From: Acinetobacter silvestris
Lineage (GTDB): Bacteria > Pseudomonadota > Gammaproteobacteria > Pseudomonadales > Moraxellaceae
Assembly (NCBI RefSeq): GCF_002135235.1
Contig: NZ_NEGB01000001.1
Coordinates: 310,001-374,000 of the forward strand
Length of the DNA: 64,000 nt
Direction of reading: 5' to 3'
The notes under the pieces were generated by a model. The model was not told the origin of the DNA. It did not search any database and saw nothing but the letters and a program-made list of their open reading frames with translations. Shown piece after piece: positions 47,747 through 57,237 of this stretch. The position numbers and the translations under genes were made by a program. Each line of letters begins with the position of its first letter. The first letter of the stretch is position 1.

Positions 47747-50071
47747 TCAGCTCTTTGGCTGATTATTTAAAATGACACGATGCTGTTGATCTGCTTGAGT
47801 AAACAATGTCGCATATATAAATGAAAAAATGACTCCCAACAGGACGGTTAATCCAAAACAATGAATCGCATAAGTATGACTAAATGACAATAAACCAAAG
47901 CCAAGCAAGGTCGACATCATACATAAAAATAATGCCATTCCAACCACCTGCGGATGATCATGTCCATGCCGATAAAAAATCGCATAGTCCACACCAATCC
48001 CAATAATCAAAAATGTGCCCATAATACTGAATAAATTAATTTCTATTCCTAGCCATGCCTGCACGGCAAAGGTACTTAACAGGGCTAAGCTCACTGGTAA
48101 TATCAACGGAATAATCGCATTGAGTCCATAAATAAAAGCCAAACCAAGCGTTAATGCAATCAAAGCATAAGCCAATAAATATTGTGCTTGTATGCGATGC
48201 TCTTTAAACAAATGGGATAAATTTTTGACGGGCTGCAAAAGTTTAATGTAGCCATTTTGCAAGTCTTGCAGTGCTTGCTCATTTTGAATACCTTGCAATA
48301 AAATCAGACGTTCTGTTGCATTTGGCTGTAAAAAAGCAAAAGGATGTTGGCTAAATTTCGACAAATTCAAAATTGGTTGTGTAGACAAATGCACCTGCCA
48401 ATTGAATACGTCTTGCGGATTCAATTGCAGCGCTTGTGCATAGAGTATCAAGTCTGACTTTGGAATACTTTGGAGTAGCTGAATATTTTGCTTTTGCTGA
48501 AGTTCCGAAGGTATAGATTGACCAATTGCTTGAAAACTATGTACAACGCCCTGCATTTTTAAATCTGATAACTGCTGAATTAGTTGCTGCTCAAGCGCTT
48601 CAACCTCAGCAGAAGTTTTCGCTCGAATCACAAAATAATCACTGCCTTGTTCCTGACCAAAACGTTCGCGCACATAATGATCTTCCTGTTTGAGTTGTTG
48701 ATCCATACTTTGTAAATTACGAATATCATCATTACTTTTTAAAAAATAAACACTCCCAAGTCCAATCAATACAATCAGTGCAATACTCGAATAACGTAAT
48801 TTTTGATGTTGTAAAAAATAACATCGGGCATCGCCAATAAACTTTAACGTTTGAATAGCTGGTTCAGCATTTAATGCTTTTAAACGAGGTAACAATAAGA
48901 TACTGGTCAGCCATGCCGAACTTAAACCCACCATTGAAAAAACGGCGATTTGTTTAAAACCAGGAAAAGGAGTAAAGGTTAGAAATAGGTAAGCCACCAA
49001 TGTAGTCATTAATCCCATGAATAAACTGGGTAAGACTGGTTTTAAAATTGAAAATCCATCGATCTTGCGATGCTGTGATTGCAAGGCCATAAAGTAGAAC
49101 GAAAAATCGACACACACCCCAACTAAACTTGCGCCAAAAACCAAGGTCATTAAATGAATTTCACCAAATAACCAATGTGTGACAGCAAAAGCCAATAAAC
49201 ACCCACTACTTACGGCAATGAATTCAGTCAACATCGGGCGTAATGATCTAAAACCAAACCAAACCAGTAGCAAAACGCCAATACTAGAACCTAAGCCAAT
49301 ACTAGAAATCTCTTTTTCAGCCGACTGCGTACCAAAATTGGAGAACAATAACGTACCCGTCCAATGGGTTTTCACATTAAATTGTGCTAACTGTTGATTG
49401 AACTGCTTCATCCAAACTTCAGTATCTTTTTGATAATCAATATTGTATGGACTTTGCGTTAGCTCTAAAGTAAAAAACCGTGAAATCGTATTTACATCTT
49501 TTAAGGTGGCGAAGCCTTGCTCCATTTCTATTGCAGGATTACTTTGTTGATGTGCAAGCCCCATTGCAAAACGAGGGAATAATAACAAGGGATCATTTTT
49601 GAATAATTCAGCGGTGATTGGCATCCCCGGACTCATTACTTGTAATAAACTCTGCTCGGTCAATGCCGAATAATCTTGTCGTTTTAAATGTTCAACATCT
49701 TCAGCTGCAAGCAAGCCAGCATGGTGCTGAAATAGGGTTTGTACAAATTGATCGGTATCTAATTGTGGCTTTAATGGTTGCCACAAAGTACTGGCTTGAA
49801 CCTGCTGCTTGAGTAACTCCGTTGCATGCACTAAGGCTTTTTCATCAGGTGTATCAATGACTAAAAAAACTTTATTGTTCAACTGTTGATTAACATATTG
49901 CTGGGTATTTTCCAGTGCCTTATCTTGATTTTTTTTGGGTAGTAACGCAAAAATATTGGTTTGAATATGAATATCATTGTGTAGCCAAGCCCAGACTAAA
50001 TTACTGGCCACAATCAATAAAACAACTAACCAAAGCGCTGAAAGCTTATTTTGCCAATTGGAAAAGTGCAT
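47747..50071 (-). CDS. MMPL/RND-family exporter
   Basis: A 774-residue inner-membrane transporter with two sets of six helices and two large periplasmic loops. After the first helix lies an extracytoplasmic domain, then ISSIGLGSSIGVLLLVWFGF and VFGASLVGVCVDFSFYF; the second half has GIGVDYAIFYRHGHDH. Asp residues in the helices (GVCVDF, GIGVDY) fit proton-driven transport. In aryl-polyene clusters such proteins are thought to export the pigment lipid. It overlaps the LolA-like gene by 26 bases. Confidence 0.9.
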   Translation of the reverse strand: MHFSNWQNKLSALWLVVLLIVASNLVWAWLHNDIHIQTNIFALLPKKNQDKALENTQQYVNQQLNNKVFLVIDTPDEKALVHATELLKQQVQASTLWQPLKPQLDTDQFVQTLFQHHAGLLAAEDVEHLKRQDYSALTEQSLLQVMSPGMPITAELFKNDPLLLFPRFAMGLAHQQSNPAIEMEQGFATLKDVNTISRFFTLELTQSPYNIDYQKDTEVWMKQFNQQLAQFNVKTHWTGTLLFSNFGTQSAEKEISSIGLGSSIGVLLLVWFGFRSLRPMLTEFIAVSSGCLLAFAVTHWLFGEIHLMTLVFGASLVGVCVDFSFYFMALQSQHRKIDGFSILKPVLPSLFMGLMTTLVAYLFLTFTPFPGFKQIAVFSMVGLSSAWLTSILLLPRLKALNAEPAIQTLKFIGDARCYFLQHQKLRYSSIALIVLIGLGSVYFLKSNDDIRNLQSMDQQLKQEDHYVRERFGQEQGSDYFVIRAKTSAEVEALEQQLIQQLSDLKMQGVVHSFQAIGQSIPSELQQKQNIQLLQSIPKSDLILYAQALQLNPQDVFNWQVHLSTQPILNLSKFSQHPFAFLQPNATERLILLQGIQNEQALQDLQNGYIKLLQPVKNLSHLFKEHRIQAQYLLAYALIALTLGLAFIYGLNAIIPLILPVSLALLSTFAVQAWLGIEINLFSIMGTFLIIGIGVDYAIFYRHGHDHPQVVGMALFLCMMSTLLGFGLLSFSHTYAIHCFGLTVLLGVIFSFIYATLFTQADQQHRVILNNQPKS

Positions 50072-50732
50072 GTTCCGCAGCCGTTAAATTTTGTGGTTGA
50101 GCGCTGTGTTGACTAAACTGAATCACAGTTGAATTATTGGCTTGTTCCGTAATCACGATTTGATCAACAAAATTTTGACCTTGGGCTTCAATACGCACGA
50201 ATAGTTTTTTAAATAAACTGCTTTTAGGCGTTAAGATCATATTCCATTGATTTGTAGCATAGCGAGCAGAAACAATATTAAAATTTTTCGCCAAGGCTGT
50301 TTCATCACCTGACATCAATTGTAAAAACATAGTCGCCACTGAGCCATATGGTGTTTTATTCATCTCAATCTGACTAAATGTGCGTTGCGTTTTCTGTACT
50401 AATTTTTGTGGTGTGACAATTAAACTGGCTTGCACAGGCCGTTGAATTTGCCAGAGTACACCTTGTTGTTTTGAAAATAAAACACTGCCATTTGATACAA
50501 AAGTTTTATTTAAAGATGCCAATTTCTTTTGCTGCTGAAACTGCGCACGAACGAGAGCTGTACTAGATAATTGCTTAAATATTTGAGCAACTTCTGTATT
50601 TTGCGCACGTGCAAAATTTGAAAAGGAGAAGCAAAGTACCAAACATAGCAGCAGTCCTAGCAATTTTAGTAATAACTGGATGTGCTGTAACACATCAACT
50701 CTATCTCGCAATAGGATTGTGGAATGATTCAT
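50046..50732 (-). CDS. LolA-like periplasmic lipid carrier
   Basis: A 228-residue secreted protein: a hydrophobic signal segment (LLKLLGLLLCLVLCFSFSNFARAQ) and a LolA-type domain (FQQQKKLASLNKTFVSNGSVLFSKQQGVLWQIQRP). By family resemblance it ferries the pigment lipid across the periplasm to the outer membrane, together with the exporter and lipoprotein genes. Pigment transport is inference. Confidence 0.83.
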   Translation of the reverse strand: MNHSTILLRDRVDVLQHIQLLLKLLGLLLCLVLCFSFSNFARAQNTEVAQIFKQLSSTALVRAQFQQQKKLASLNKTFVSNGSVLFSKQQGVLWQIQRPVQASLIVTPQKLVQKTQRTFSQIEMNKTPYGSVATMFLQLMSGDETALAKNFNIVSARYATNQWNMILTPKSSLFKKLFVRIEAQGQNFVDQIVITEQANNSTVIQFSQHSAQPQNLTAAEHALFQLAK

Positions 50733-50751
50733 CTCTGTTCTTCTCTATAAC

Positions 50752-51183
50752 TTAATGTGATTCAGCTAAAAATGCTGACCAAGCGTTTAAACGTTCAAAT
50801 AACACGGGCGGTGACTGAAAGCACATTTCACGGCTTTGCATCTGTACTGCAACTTGCGTGGTATAACCTTTGGTTAAACGCCGACCTGATTCTGCATCAA
50901 AAATAAGATATTCAATTTTTAAACGGTTTTCCCATTCTTTTAATTGCGCGCGTATACGAATTTTTTGCTGGAATTCGATACCTTGTACATAACGAACATG
51001 GCTTTCAATGACTGGCCATGCATAGCCTGAATCTTTCATTTGCACATAGTTATAATTAAATTCATTTAACAATTTACAACGAGCAATTTCAAAGTATTTT
51101 AAATAATGCCCATGCCAAACAATATTCATACTATCCACATCATGGAAAGGAATTTCAATAATCACATCAGCATGCATAATCAT
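50752..51183 (-). CDS. 4HBT-type acyl thioesterase
   Basis: A 143-residue hotdog-fold thioesterase of the YbgC / 4-hydroxybenzoyl-CoA type. The active-site region FHDVDSMNIVWHGHYLKYFEIAR has the catalytic Asp and the following His. It probably releases or edits acyl thioesters in the pathway. It overlaps the ammonia-lyase gene by 17 bases. Confidence 0.88.
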   Translation of the reverse strand: MIMHADVIIEIPFHDVDSMNIVWHGHYLKYFEIARCKLLNEFNYNYVQMKDSGYAWPVIESHVRYVQGIEFQQKIRIRAQLKEWENRLKIEYLIFDAESGRRLTKGYTTQVAVQMQSREMCFQSPPVLFERLNAWSAFLAESH

Positions 51184-52750
51184 TTTCCATATTCAGTGCA
51201 TTGAATGCATCACAGTGTAAAAACTGCAATTGCTCAAAGCGATCAACCAAGGTTTGTAAATCATTTTGCAATGGTCGATCTTCCTCTACAAAGGTGAAGC
51301 TTTCATGCACCCAGTTTTGGAATTGTGTTAATACTTGAGTTAAGTTTTTCGATAGACCTTTAAGCTGAATGGCTTGCACACTGGCACAACACAGTGCCGC
51401 GAGCACTTGTTCCGTCAGTAAAATAACGCGACTCGCATCCCGCGCTGCAATGGTTCCCATACTGACTTTATCTTGATTATGACATTCTGTAGAACGTGAG
51501 AAAATTGAAGCAGCCAGCGTCTGCTTTAAAGCTTCAGCAGTCCAAGCAGATACCCCAATTTGCACGGCTTTAAAACCGTGGTTTAGCGCTAAACGTTCTG
51601 GACTCGAACCTGTTAAATTTCGAGGCAAACCATGATTCATTTTATGGTCCACCAATTGTGCCAATTGCCGATCAAGTAGATCTGCAATATTGGCAATCAT
51701 AATTTTCAAACTGTCCATGGCTTGCGCGATATGACCACCATAGAAATGACCACCATGTAGGACACGCAAGTTCACTGGATCAATGAGAGGATTATCATTA
51801 CTCGAGTTTAATTCATTTTCAATAAACTGACGTAACCAGACTTTTGAATCTTCAAATACACCAATAATATGTGGCGCACAACGTAATGAATAGCGATCTT
51901 GTAACCTTGGGCTTTGATGTGCTGTTTGGACTTCACTATTCAGCCATGTCCGTAGTTGTGAAGCGATACGCTGTTGTCCTTGATGTGGTTTTTGTGCAAA
52001 AAGTACTTCATCAAAATGACTAGGGTTACCTTCTAAAGCTAAAACATTCATCGCAGTAATGAGCGTGCTAACCAAAGCGATTTGTTCTGATTTTTTATAG
52101 TTTAAGCAGGCAATTGCAGTCATAACTGCCGTACCATTCATTAATGCTAAGCCTTCTTTAGGGCGTAACACCAATGCAGACATCTTTTTTTCTGCATAGA
52201 CTTGTGAGATTGGAACGATATGTTGTTGATCATGCAAGTACACATCCCGCTCACCAACTAAAGCACCTGCAATATAGGACAATGGTGTTAAGTCACCACT
52301 CGCACCTACAGATCCCTCCGAAGGAATAACGGGAATAATCTTTTCATTTAACATCCAGACCAATCGTTCTAATAATGCAAATGATACTCCAGAGTAACCA
52401 CGGGCTAATGAGCACAAACGTGTGACCACGACAGCACGTGCTGTTACTAAATCAAGATTTTGACCTAAACCACAGCCATGAAAACGAGATAAATGTAATG
52501 GAAGCTCATGCACTTGATGTGGTGGAATTTCGACTAAACATGAATCACCATAACCTGTAGTAACCCCATAGATGACCCCTTCTTCTTCAAGCAGCTGATC
52601 TAAAAAATCTGCCCCACGTTGAATCAAGGTTCGCCATTCACTTGACTCAGGCAATGCCACTTTCACCTGTTGATGTGCTACACGAATCACATCTTCAATC
52701 GTTAATAGGTTTTCCCCTACCACTAAAACTTGCATATTATTTTTGTCCAA
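51167..52750 (-). CDS. MIO-type aromatic amino acid ammonia lyase
   Basis: A 527-residue member of the HAL/TAL/PAL family. The Ala150-Ser151-Gly152 triad (SVGASGDLTPL) forms the MIO cofactor. Tyr61 lies in YGVTTGYG. It deaminates an aromatic amino acid to a cinnamate-type acid, the likely starter of the aryl polyene. The substrate-selecting pair is Phe90-His91 (SRFHGCGLG), which differs from the usual Ser-His of histidine lyases, His-Leu of tyrosine lyases and Phe-Leu of plant phenylalanine lyases; so the substrate is inferred from context, Tyr being likely. It abuts the acyltransferase gene with no gap. Confidence 0.9.
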   Translation of the reverse strand: MDKNNMQVLVVGENLLTIEDVIRVAHQQVKVALPESSEWRTLIQRGADFLDQLLEEEGVIYGVTTGYGDSCLVEIPPHQVHELPLHLSRFHGCGLGQNLDLVTARAVVVTRLCSLARGYSGVSFALLERLVWMLNEKIIPVIPSEGSVGASGDLTPLSYIAGALVGERDVYLHDQQHIVPISQVYAEKKMSALVLRPKEGLALMNGTAVMTAIACLNYKKSEQIALVSTLITAMNVLALEGNPSHFDEVLFAQKPHQGQQRIASQLRTWLNSEVQTAHQSPRLQDRYSLRCAPHIIGVFEDSKVWLRQFIENELNSSNDNPLIDPVNLRVLHGGHFYGGHIAQAMDSLKIMIANIADLLDRQLAQLVDHKMNHGLPRNLTGSSPERLALNHGFKAVQIGVSAWTAEALKQTLAASIFSRSTECHNQDKVSMGTIAARDASRVILLTEQVLAALCCASVQAIQLKGLSKNLTQVLTQFQNWVHESFTFVEEDRPLQNDLQTLVDRFEQLQFLHCDAFNALNMENDYAC

Positions 52751-53680
52751 TTACTTCTTCCAAAAATGATAAAAATTAAACCATTGATAAGGTGCACGAA
52801 TACAATGCTGTTCCAGTAAAGAGACATATTGACGCGTGAAATTTTGCATTGCGTGTAACCGCGTAGCTCTTGGTAATTCAATCTGATCAGCCAATTTATG
52901 GATATGCACATCAAAACTATTTTTAATTCGGTAACAAAATACAGCGAGCACGGGTACTTTCAGTAAATTTGCAAGAATCCAAGCCCCTTGTGGCCATTCA
53001 GCATCTTCGGCTAAGAAACTCACTGTTTGTACTCGAGCTGACTGCACTGGAACTCGATCGGCAGCCACAATAATCCATTCACCTTGTTCTAATTTATCAT
53101 GTAACTGAAATGCTGTTTCTAGTCCCAATTCATCGACAGAAATCAAATGTACGTCCGCTTTGGTATTGAGCTTTTTTAAAAATTGATTAAATTGTGTCGC
53201 ATGCTTTTGATAAACCAAAATATTAATTTTCTGCTTCTGTTCTGACTTAATGGCACGCAATAATTCGATATTGCCAAAATGTGAAACGACAATAATCGCC
53301 CCCTTTTGATAATGTGCCCGAAAATGTTCATGACCACGTAAATTCAGTTTCTTTTCATCAATATGACCGAGCCATCCCTCAATTTTATCGAGGATACATT
53401 CACCAAATTGCATCAAATGTGTATAAGTATTCGTTATGGATGGTTGATCAATAAAAGGAGTTTGGTTACCTGCAAAAGTATGTACTTTTTTTAAATAGCA
53501 TAATGATGCCTGTCTTGCCATTTTAGAAAACAGCCAATACCACATAATCACAAAATATAAGACAAGACGACATAAAAAGCGCCCACCCAAACGGTAAAAC
53601 CCAAGCATAAGCATTAAAGGGAGCATGCCCCCCTTTTCTTTGAGTTCGCTCCATTGCGAGGAATGATTAGAGTTAACCAT
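52751..53680 (-). CDS. LpxL-like acyltransferase of the pigment cluster
   Basis: A 309-residue inner-membrane protein of the lipid A acyltransferase family. An N-terminal hydrophobic stretch is followed by the catalytic H-x4-D/E motif HFGNIE, GEWIIVAADRVPV, and YQWFNFYHFW near the end. It likely transfers the aryl-polyene acid onto a lipid carrier or sugar. The upstream glycosyltransferase ends four bases before it. Confidence 0.86.
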   Translation of the reverse strand: MVNSNHSSQWSELKEKGGMLPLMLMLGFYRLGGRFLCRLVLYFVIMWYWLFSKMARQASLCYLKKVHTFAGNQTPFIDQPSITNTYTHLMQFGECILDKIEGWLGHIDEKKLNLRGHEHFRAHYQKGAIIVVSHFGNIELLRAIKSEQKQKINILVYQKHATQFNQFLKKLNTKADVHLISVDELGLETAFQLHDKLEQGEWIIVAADRVPVQSARVQTVSFLAEDAEWPQGAWILANLLKVPVLAVFCYRIKNSFDVHIHKLADQIELPRATRLHAMQNFTRQYVSLLEQHCIRAPYQWFNFYHFWKK

Positions 53681-53684
53681 GAGT

Positions 53685-54431
53685 TTAAGCTTTAATTTTT
53701 TGACGAATCAATTTCGGTAAACGCAGCAACATGCCTGCAAACAATCTGGAATGTACCTTAGATATCCCCCAATTATCACGCCACACATTAAAGTGGGAAA
53801 TGCCATTTTCAGGATAAATCACTTTGGTCGGAATATTCATTAAGGGTACATTGTCCCATTTTAAACGGACCAAAATTTCACTATCAAAACCCATATCCGG
53901 TTGGAATTTTCCTCTATTTAAAACAGCTAAAGTCGATTTCAGTGGATATACTCGAAAACCACACATACTGTCTTTAATGTCAAAGGAAAGACTATTAATC
54001 CACACCCAAATATGAGTCGCATAACGACCATATAAACGCCCTTTTGGTACAGTATCATCGAAAATAGGCTGCCCAATGATCATCGTATTCAGGTTGTTCT
54101 GAGAAACCTCAAGAAACTTTGCAATATCATTCCAATCATGTTGACCATCACAATCCAACTGTAATGCATGACTCAAACCCATACTTTCTGCTTTACGCAA
54201 GCCTGTCACAACCGCTTGCCCTTTACCCTGATTTTGTACATGCTCAACCAAAATCATCTTCGAATATTGTTCAGCTAATTCACGTAAAATTTGCGTACAC
54301 TGTGCTTCACTACCATCATTGACAATGACAATGGGTAGGTCAAATTGATCGAGATATTGTAATAAGGGTGCCAGATAATGCGGATGATTATAAACTGGAA
54401 TAACAAAACTATATTGAGTCATTGAGTTCAT
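53685..54431 (-). CDS. family 2 glycosyltransferase of the pigment cluster
   Basis: A 248-residue GT2 protein: FVIPVYNHPHYLAPLL at the N-terminus, VNDGS, and the metal motif LDCDGQHDWNDI, followed by SMCGFRVYP. It probably adds a sugar to the lipid that carries the pigment. It overlaps the ligase-dehydratase gene by four bases (54428-54431). Confidence 0.88.
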   Translation of the reverse strand: MNSMTQYSFVIPVYNHPHYLAPLLQYLDQFDLPIVIVNDGSEAQCTQILRELAEQYSKMILVEHVQNQGKGQAVVTGLRKAESMGLSHALQLDCDGQHDWNDIAKFLEVSQNNLNTMIIGQPIFDDTVPKGRLYGRYATHIWVWINSLSFDIKDSMCGFRVYPLKSTLAVLNRGKFQPDMGFDSEILVRLKWDNVPLMNIPTKVIYPENGISHFNVWRDNWGISKVHSRLFAGMLLRLPKLIRQKIKA

Positions 54432-56116
54432 TCTTCTGCCCTCAAATCTGATGTTATCGAAAATAATAAGCGTCCAGACGCCAATATCTTGTCAGAAGTA
54501 CTCATTTCAAAATGTACTTTATGTAATTTACGTTGTAATTTGAGTTGCAGCACCGTATACGGTCGAATTAAATCCTGAAATTTAAGCTGTTCATAACCAT
54601 TACACCAATCCAAATCTGCCCAGATTTGTTTCGCAAAATGCTGAATAAAACCGATTTGGCCAACCCCTGGATAAATCGGATAGTTAGGGAAATGCCCCTT
54701 AAAACATGCAAGTTCAGCAGGAAATTCTAATTTAAATTGCACTTCTTCAGCATGCTGCTGTTGCTCTAAAACAACAGGGAATAACATGGTTTGAAACAGT
54801 GCTTGCAGCGCATTTTTATTCAATTTGGATTGACTGTTTTGTGGTAATTGATGCAAGAAACGCCATTGCCGAGGAATCGCAATACTTTCCAACTTATCTT
54901 TTAACTGTATTTTTAAGGCAGCCACAAAATTTGCTTTCGAGGTTTCTTCAAATTGCTGTTGAGCTGCTTGCTGTAGTACCACAACGCAAGCCAATATTTG
55001 TCGATGTTCGTGCTCTAAAACCAAGACATGACATTGTTCAACTTCTTGAAGAGATAAAATTTTCTGTTCAATTGTATCTAGACTTAAGCGTTTTTCTTCA
55101 AGCTTAATGATGCGATCTAAACGCCCCAATAACCTAAAAGGACTTTTAGGCTGATTTTCCTCAACAACCTGTACCTGATCTCCAGTAAAAATCCAATCCT
55201 CACGAAACGCATGATTTGTCTTCACTGCAAGTTCTTGTTGTTCAGTCATTTGAATATCAACATTGGCAAAAGGCATCCAGAACGCATCATCCTGATGACG
55301 ATGTGCTATTCCGCCTGTTTCTGAGCTTCCTAATACTTCAACAATCGGACGATTGAATACAGGACGAATGCCACTATCCAACTTCCCCCCCGAAGAGTAA
55401 ATCTGCATACAATCTTCTAACTGGACTTCAGCTGTCCAACGCTTTAATAATGCGGGGCTTGAAATAATATAGTTTTCAATCTGTAAAAATCGTAACTTAC
55501 GCTGTGCTTCTACGACATCTTCAGGAAAAGCCAGCTGGGTAAGATAAAAGCGACGTCCACTCGCCAATGGCCAAAGTAATTTAAACAATAAACCATAAAT
55601 ATGTTGATGGCTGACTGTGGCAATCGCAATCACAGTTTCAGGTAAAGTAAAACTCTGCTCTAACCCTTGTACTTCGTTCAAGAGTTGTCTCAACGTTCGT
55701 GGAATCTTCTTCGGTTGTCCCGTTGAGCCTGATGTATAAAAATAGACTTGCGCCTGATTTAAAAAATCATCATCTAATAATAGTTTTTGTGGCTGCAATA
55801 TTTGTTGTTGTGTTCCAATACTATTGTGTCGTTCTAGAAAATAAATCTCTTGCTCAGCCAATTCAAGTTCTAAATCTTTTATTCGATTGGGTGCAATTAA
55901 AATCTCTTTATCTGCCAATAATCCCGAAAATAAAAGTACTAAAAATTCATAACTGTCAGATTCCCAAAGTGCCCAAGTCTTGTGACTTAATAACTTCATA
56001 CTTACAGCTTGTTGGCAAACATCTTGCCAAAAATCAACAAAACGAACAGTGCTTAAATCATCACGAATACATAGCATTTGTCTGGAATGTAGATAGTTTT
56101 GGAAATGACATGGCAT
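54428..56116 (-). CDS. fused AMP-dependent acyl ligase and dehydratase
   Basis: A 562-residue two-part enzyme. Residues 1 to about 440 form an adenylating ligase: YTSGSTGQPK (127-136), LGSSETGG (262-269), FTGDQV (310-315), LLGRLDRIIKL (329-339) and a C-terminal SKLNK (430-434) with the lysine used in adenylation. Residues about 445-562 form a hotdog dehydratase with FKGHFPNYP (472-480, catalytic His475). The ligase would load the aryl acid onto a carrier protein. In many clusters these two functions are separate genes (ApeH and ApeI), so the fusion is a useful marker. Confidence 0.88.
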   Translation of the reverse strand: MPCHFQNYLHSRQMLCIRDDLSTVRFVDFWQDVCQQAVSMKLLSHKTWALWESDSYEFLVLLFSGLLADKEILIAPNRIKDLELELAEQEIYFLERHNSIGTQQQILQPQKLLLDDDFLNQAQVYFYTSGSTGQPKKIPRTLRQLLNEVQGLEQSFTLPETVIAIATVSHQHIYGLLFKLLWPLASGRRFYLTQLAFPEDVVEAQRKLRFLQIENYIISSPALLKRWTAEVQLEDCMQIYSSGGKLDSGIRPVFNRPIVEVLGSSETGGIAHRHQDDAFWMPFANVDIQMTEQQELAVKTNHAFREDWIFTGDQVQVVEENQPKSPFRLLGRLDRIIKLEEKRLSLDTIEQKILSLQEVEQCHVLVLEHEHRQILACVVVLQQAAQQQFEETSKANFVAALKIQLKDKLESIAIPRQWRFLHQLPQNSQSKLNKNALQALFQTMLFPVVLEQQQHAEEVQFKLEFPAELACFKGHFPNYPIYPGVGQIGFIQHFAKQIWADLDWCNGYEQLKFQDLIRPYTVLQLKLQRKLHKVHFEMSTSDKILASGRLLFSITSDLRAEE

Positions 56117-56125
56117 GATGAATTC

Positions 56126-56722
56126 TTAACTCTGATGATGATTAAACTGACTATCCTTTGAGGAGTCAGAATTTTGTTCTTGATTGAAACCTTGATGGTG
56201 CTTCCGTAAGATAAACTCACCTAAAAGTAAAATTCCCATCAAGACATATGAAATAAAACCATTATAAATAACCCAAACATGCATCGGTGCAAATAACACC
56301 GTCGCAAGCGCGACTAAAGCATTCATCACAAAGAAAAAACACCAAACAATGGTGACTTTTCTCGTCCAAATAACACCTGATTCAGGTAAATTAGGTTCAG
56401 CCAAGCGAGCAAATCGCTCAATCATCGATGGGGGCTTAATCAATGTACTAGCAAAAATCAGGAATGCTCCAACACTCATACATACTGGATACATTTTTAG
56501 CCAAGCCTGATTATTTAAAAGCAAACTCAAACCACCACACAAAATGGCAAACCAAGTCAAAGGCCACATCAGGTTGTGGCTTTTACTACATAAACGCAAT
56601 ATACCTAACACCAACAGCAGCACGCTGACCCATACAAACTGCCCATGCGATAAACTCCAGCCCACTAAAAAGGGATAGAGAATCAATAAAATCACTACAC
56701 CCCCTCTAATGAAATGTTTCAT
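56126..56722 (-). CDS. membrane protein of the aryl-polyene cluster
   Basis: A 198-residue protein with about six hydrophobic segments and a polar C-terminal tail (NQEQNSDSSKDSQFNHHQS). A conserved-looking loop IKPPSMIERFARLAEPNLP precedes KVTIVWCFFFVMNALVALAT. Similar membrane proteins (COG4648) accompany the carrier proteins in other aryl-polyene clusters. Function unknown. It overlaps the second carrier-protein gene by four bases. Confidence 0.78.
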   Translation of the reverse strand: MKHFIRGGVVILLILYPFLVGWSLSHGQFVWVSVLLLVLGILRLCSKSHNLMWPLTWFAILCGGLSLLLNNQAWLKMYPVCMSVGAFLIFASTLIKPPSMIERFARLAEPNLPESGVIWTRKVTIVWCFFFVMNALVALATVLFAPMHVWVIYNGFISYVLMGILLLGEFILRKHHQGFNQEQNSDSSKDSQFNHHQS

Positions 56723-56970
56723 TCAGCCAACATATTTTGGATAACAATTACAACATCTTGAACTGTTCTCACATTTTTAAAGTCTTCTGGCTGAACTTGC
56801 TTACCGGTCAATTCTTTAATTTTAACAACCAAATCAATGGCATCAATACTATCTACATCTAGATCAGAATATAAGTTTGAATCAAACTGAATCGTCTCAG
56901 CTTCAATTTCAAACAATTCTTCCATCCATTCACGTAATTTTTCTAAAATTTGTTCTTGCGTTAACATCAT
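56719..56970 (-). CDS. acyl carrier protein 2 of the cluster
   Basis: An 83-residue acidic four-helix carrier. The phosphopantetheine site is Ser41 in DVDSIDAID. It carries the growing polyene or aryl intermediate. It follows the other carrier gene by six bases. Confidence 0.9.
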   Translation of the reverse strand: MMLTQEQILEKLREWMEELFEIEAETIQFDSNLYSDLDVDSIDAIDLVVKIKELTGKQVQPEDFKNVRTVQDVVIVIQNMLAE

Positions 56971-56976
56971 AACCTC

Positions 56977-57237
56977 TTAAGCTTTTGGTTGAGCTTCAAC
57001 CAAAGCCACTAAACTTTGAATTGATTTAAAAAACTGTTTTGTCTCTGCTGATTCTGCATTTAAATGGATGTTATAACGTTTTTTTAACGCCAAACCCAAC
57101 TCTAAAGCATCAATTGAATCCAAGCCTAAACCATCACCAAACAATGGTGCGTCAGTATCAATATCCTCTATACCAATGTCCTCAAGAGCAAGTACATCAA
57201 TAATCATTTGTTTTAATTCATCAGCAAGATTGCTCAT
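56977..57237 (-). CDS. acyl carrier protein 1 of the cluster
   Basis: An 86-residue carrier protein with Ser41 in GLDSIDALE as the attachment site. Two different carriers suggest separate jobs for starter loading and chain extension. It overlaps the upstream acyltransferase gene by 17 bases. Confidence 0.9.
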   Translation of the reverse strand: MSNLADELKQMIIDVLALEDIGIEDIDTDAPLFGDGLGLDSIDALELGLALKKRYNIHLNAESAETKQFFKSIQSLVALVEAQPKA

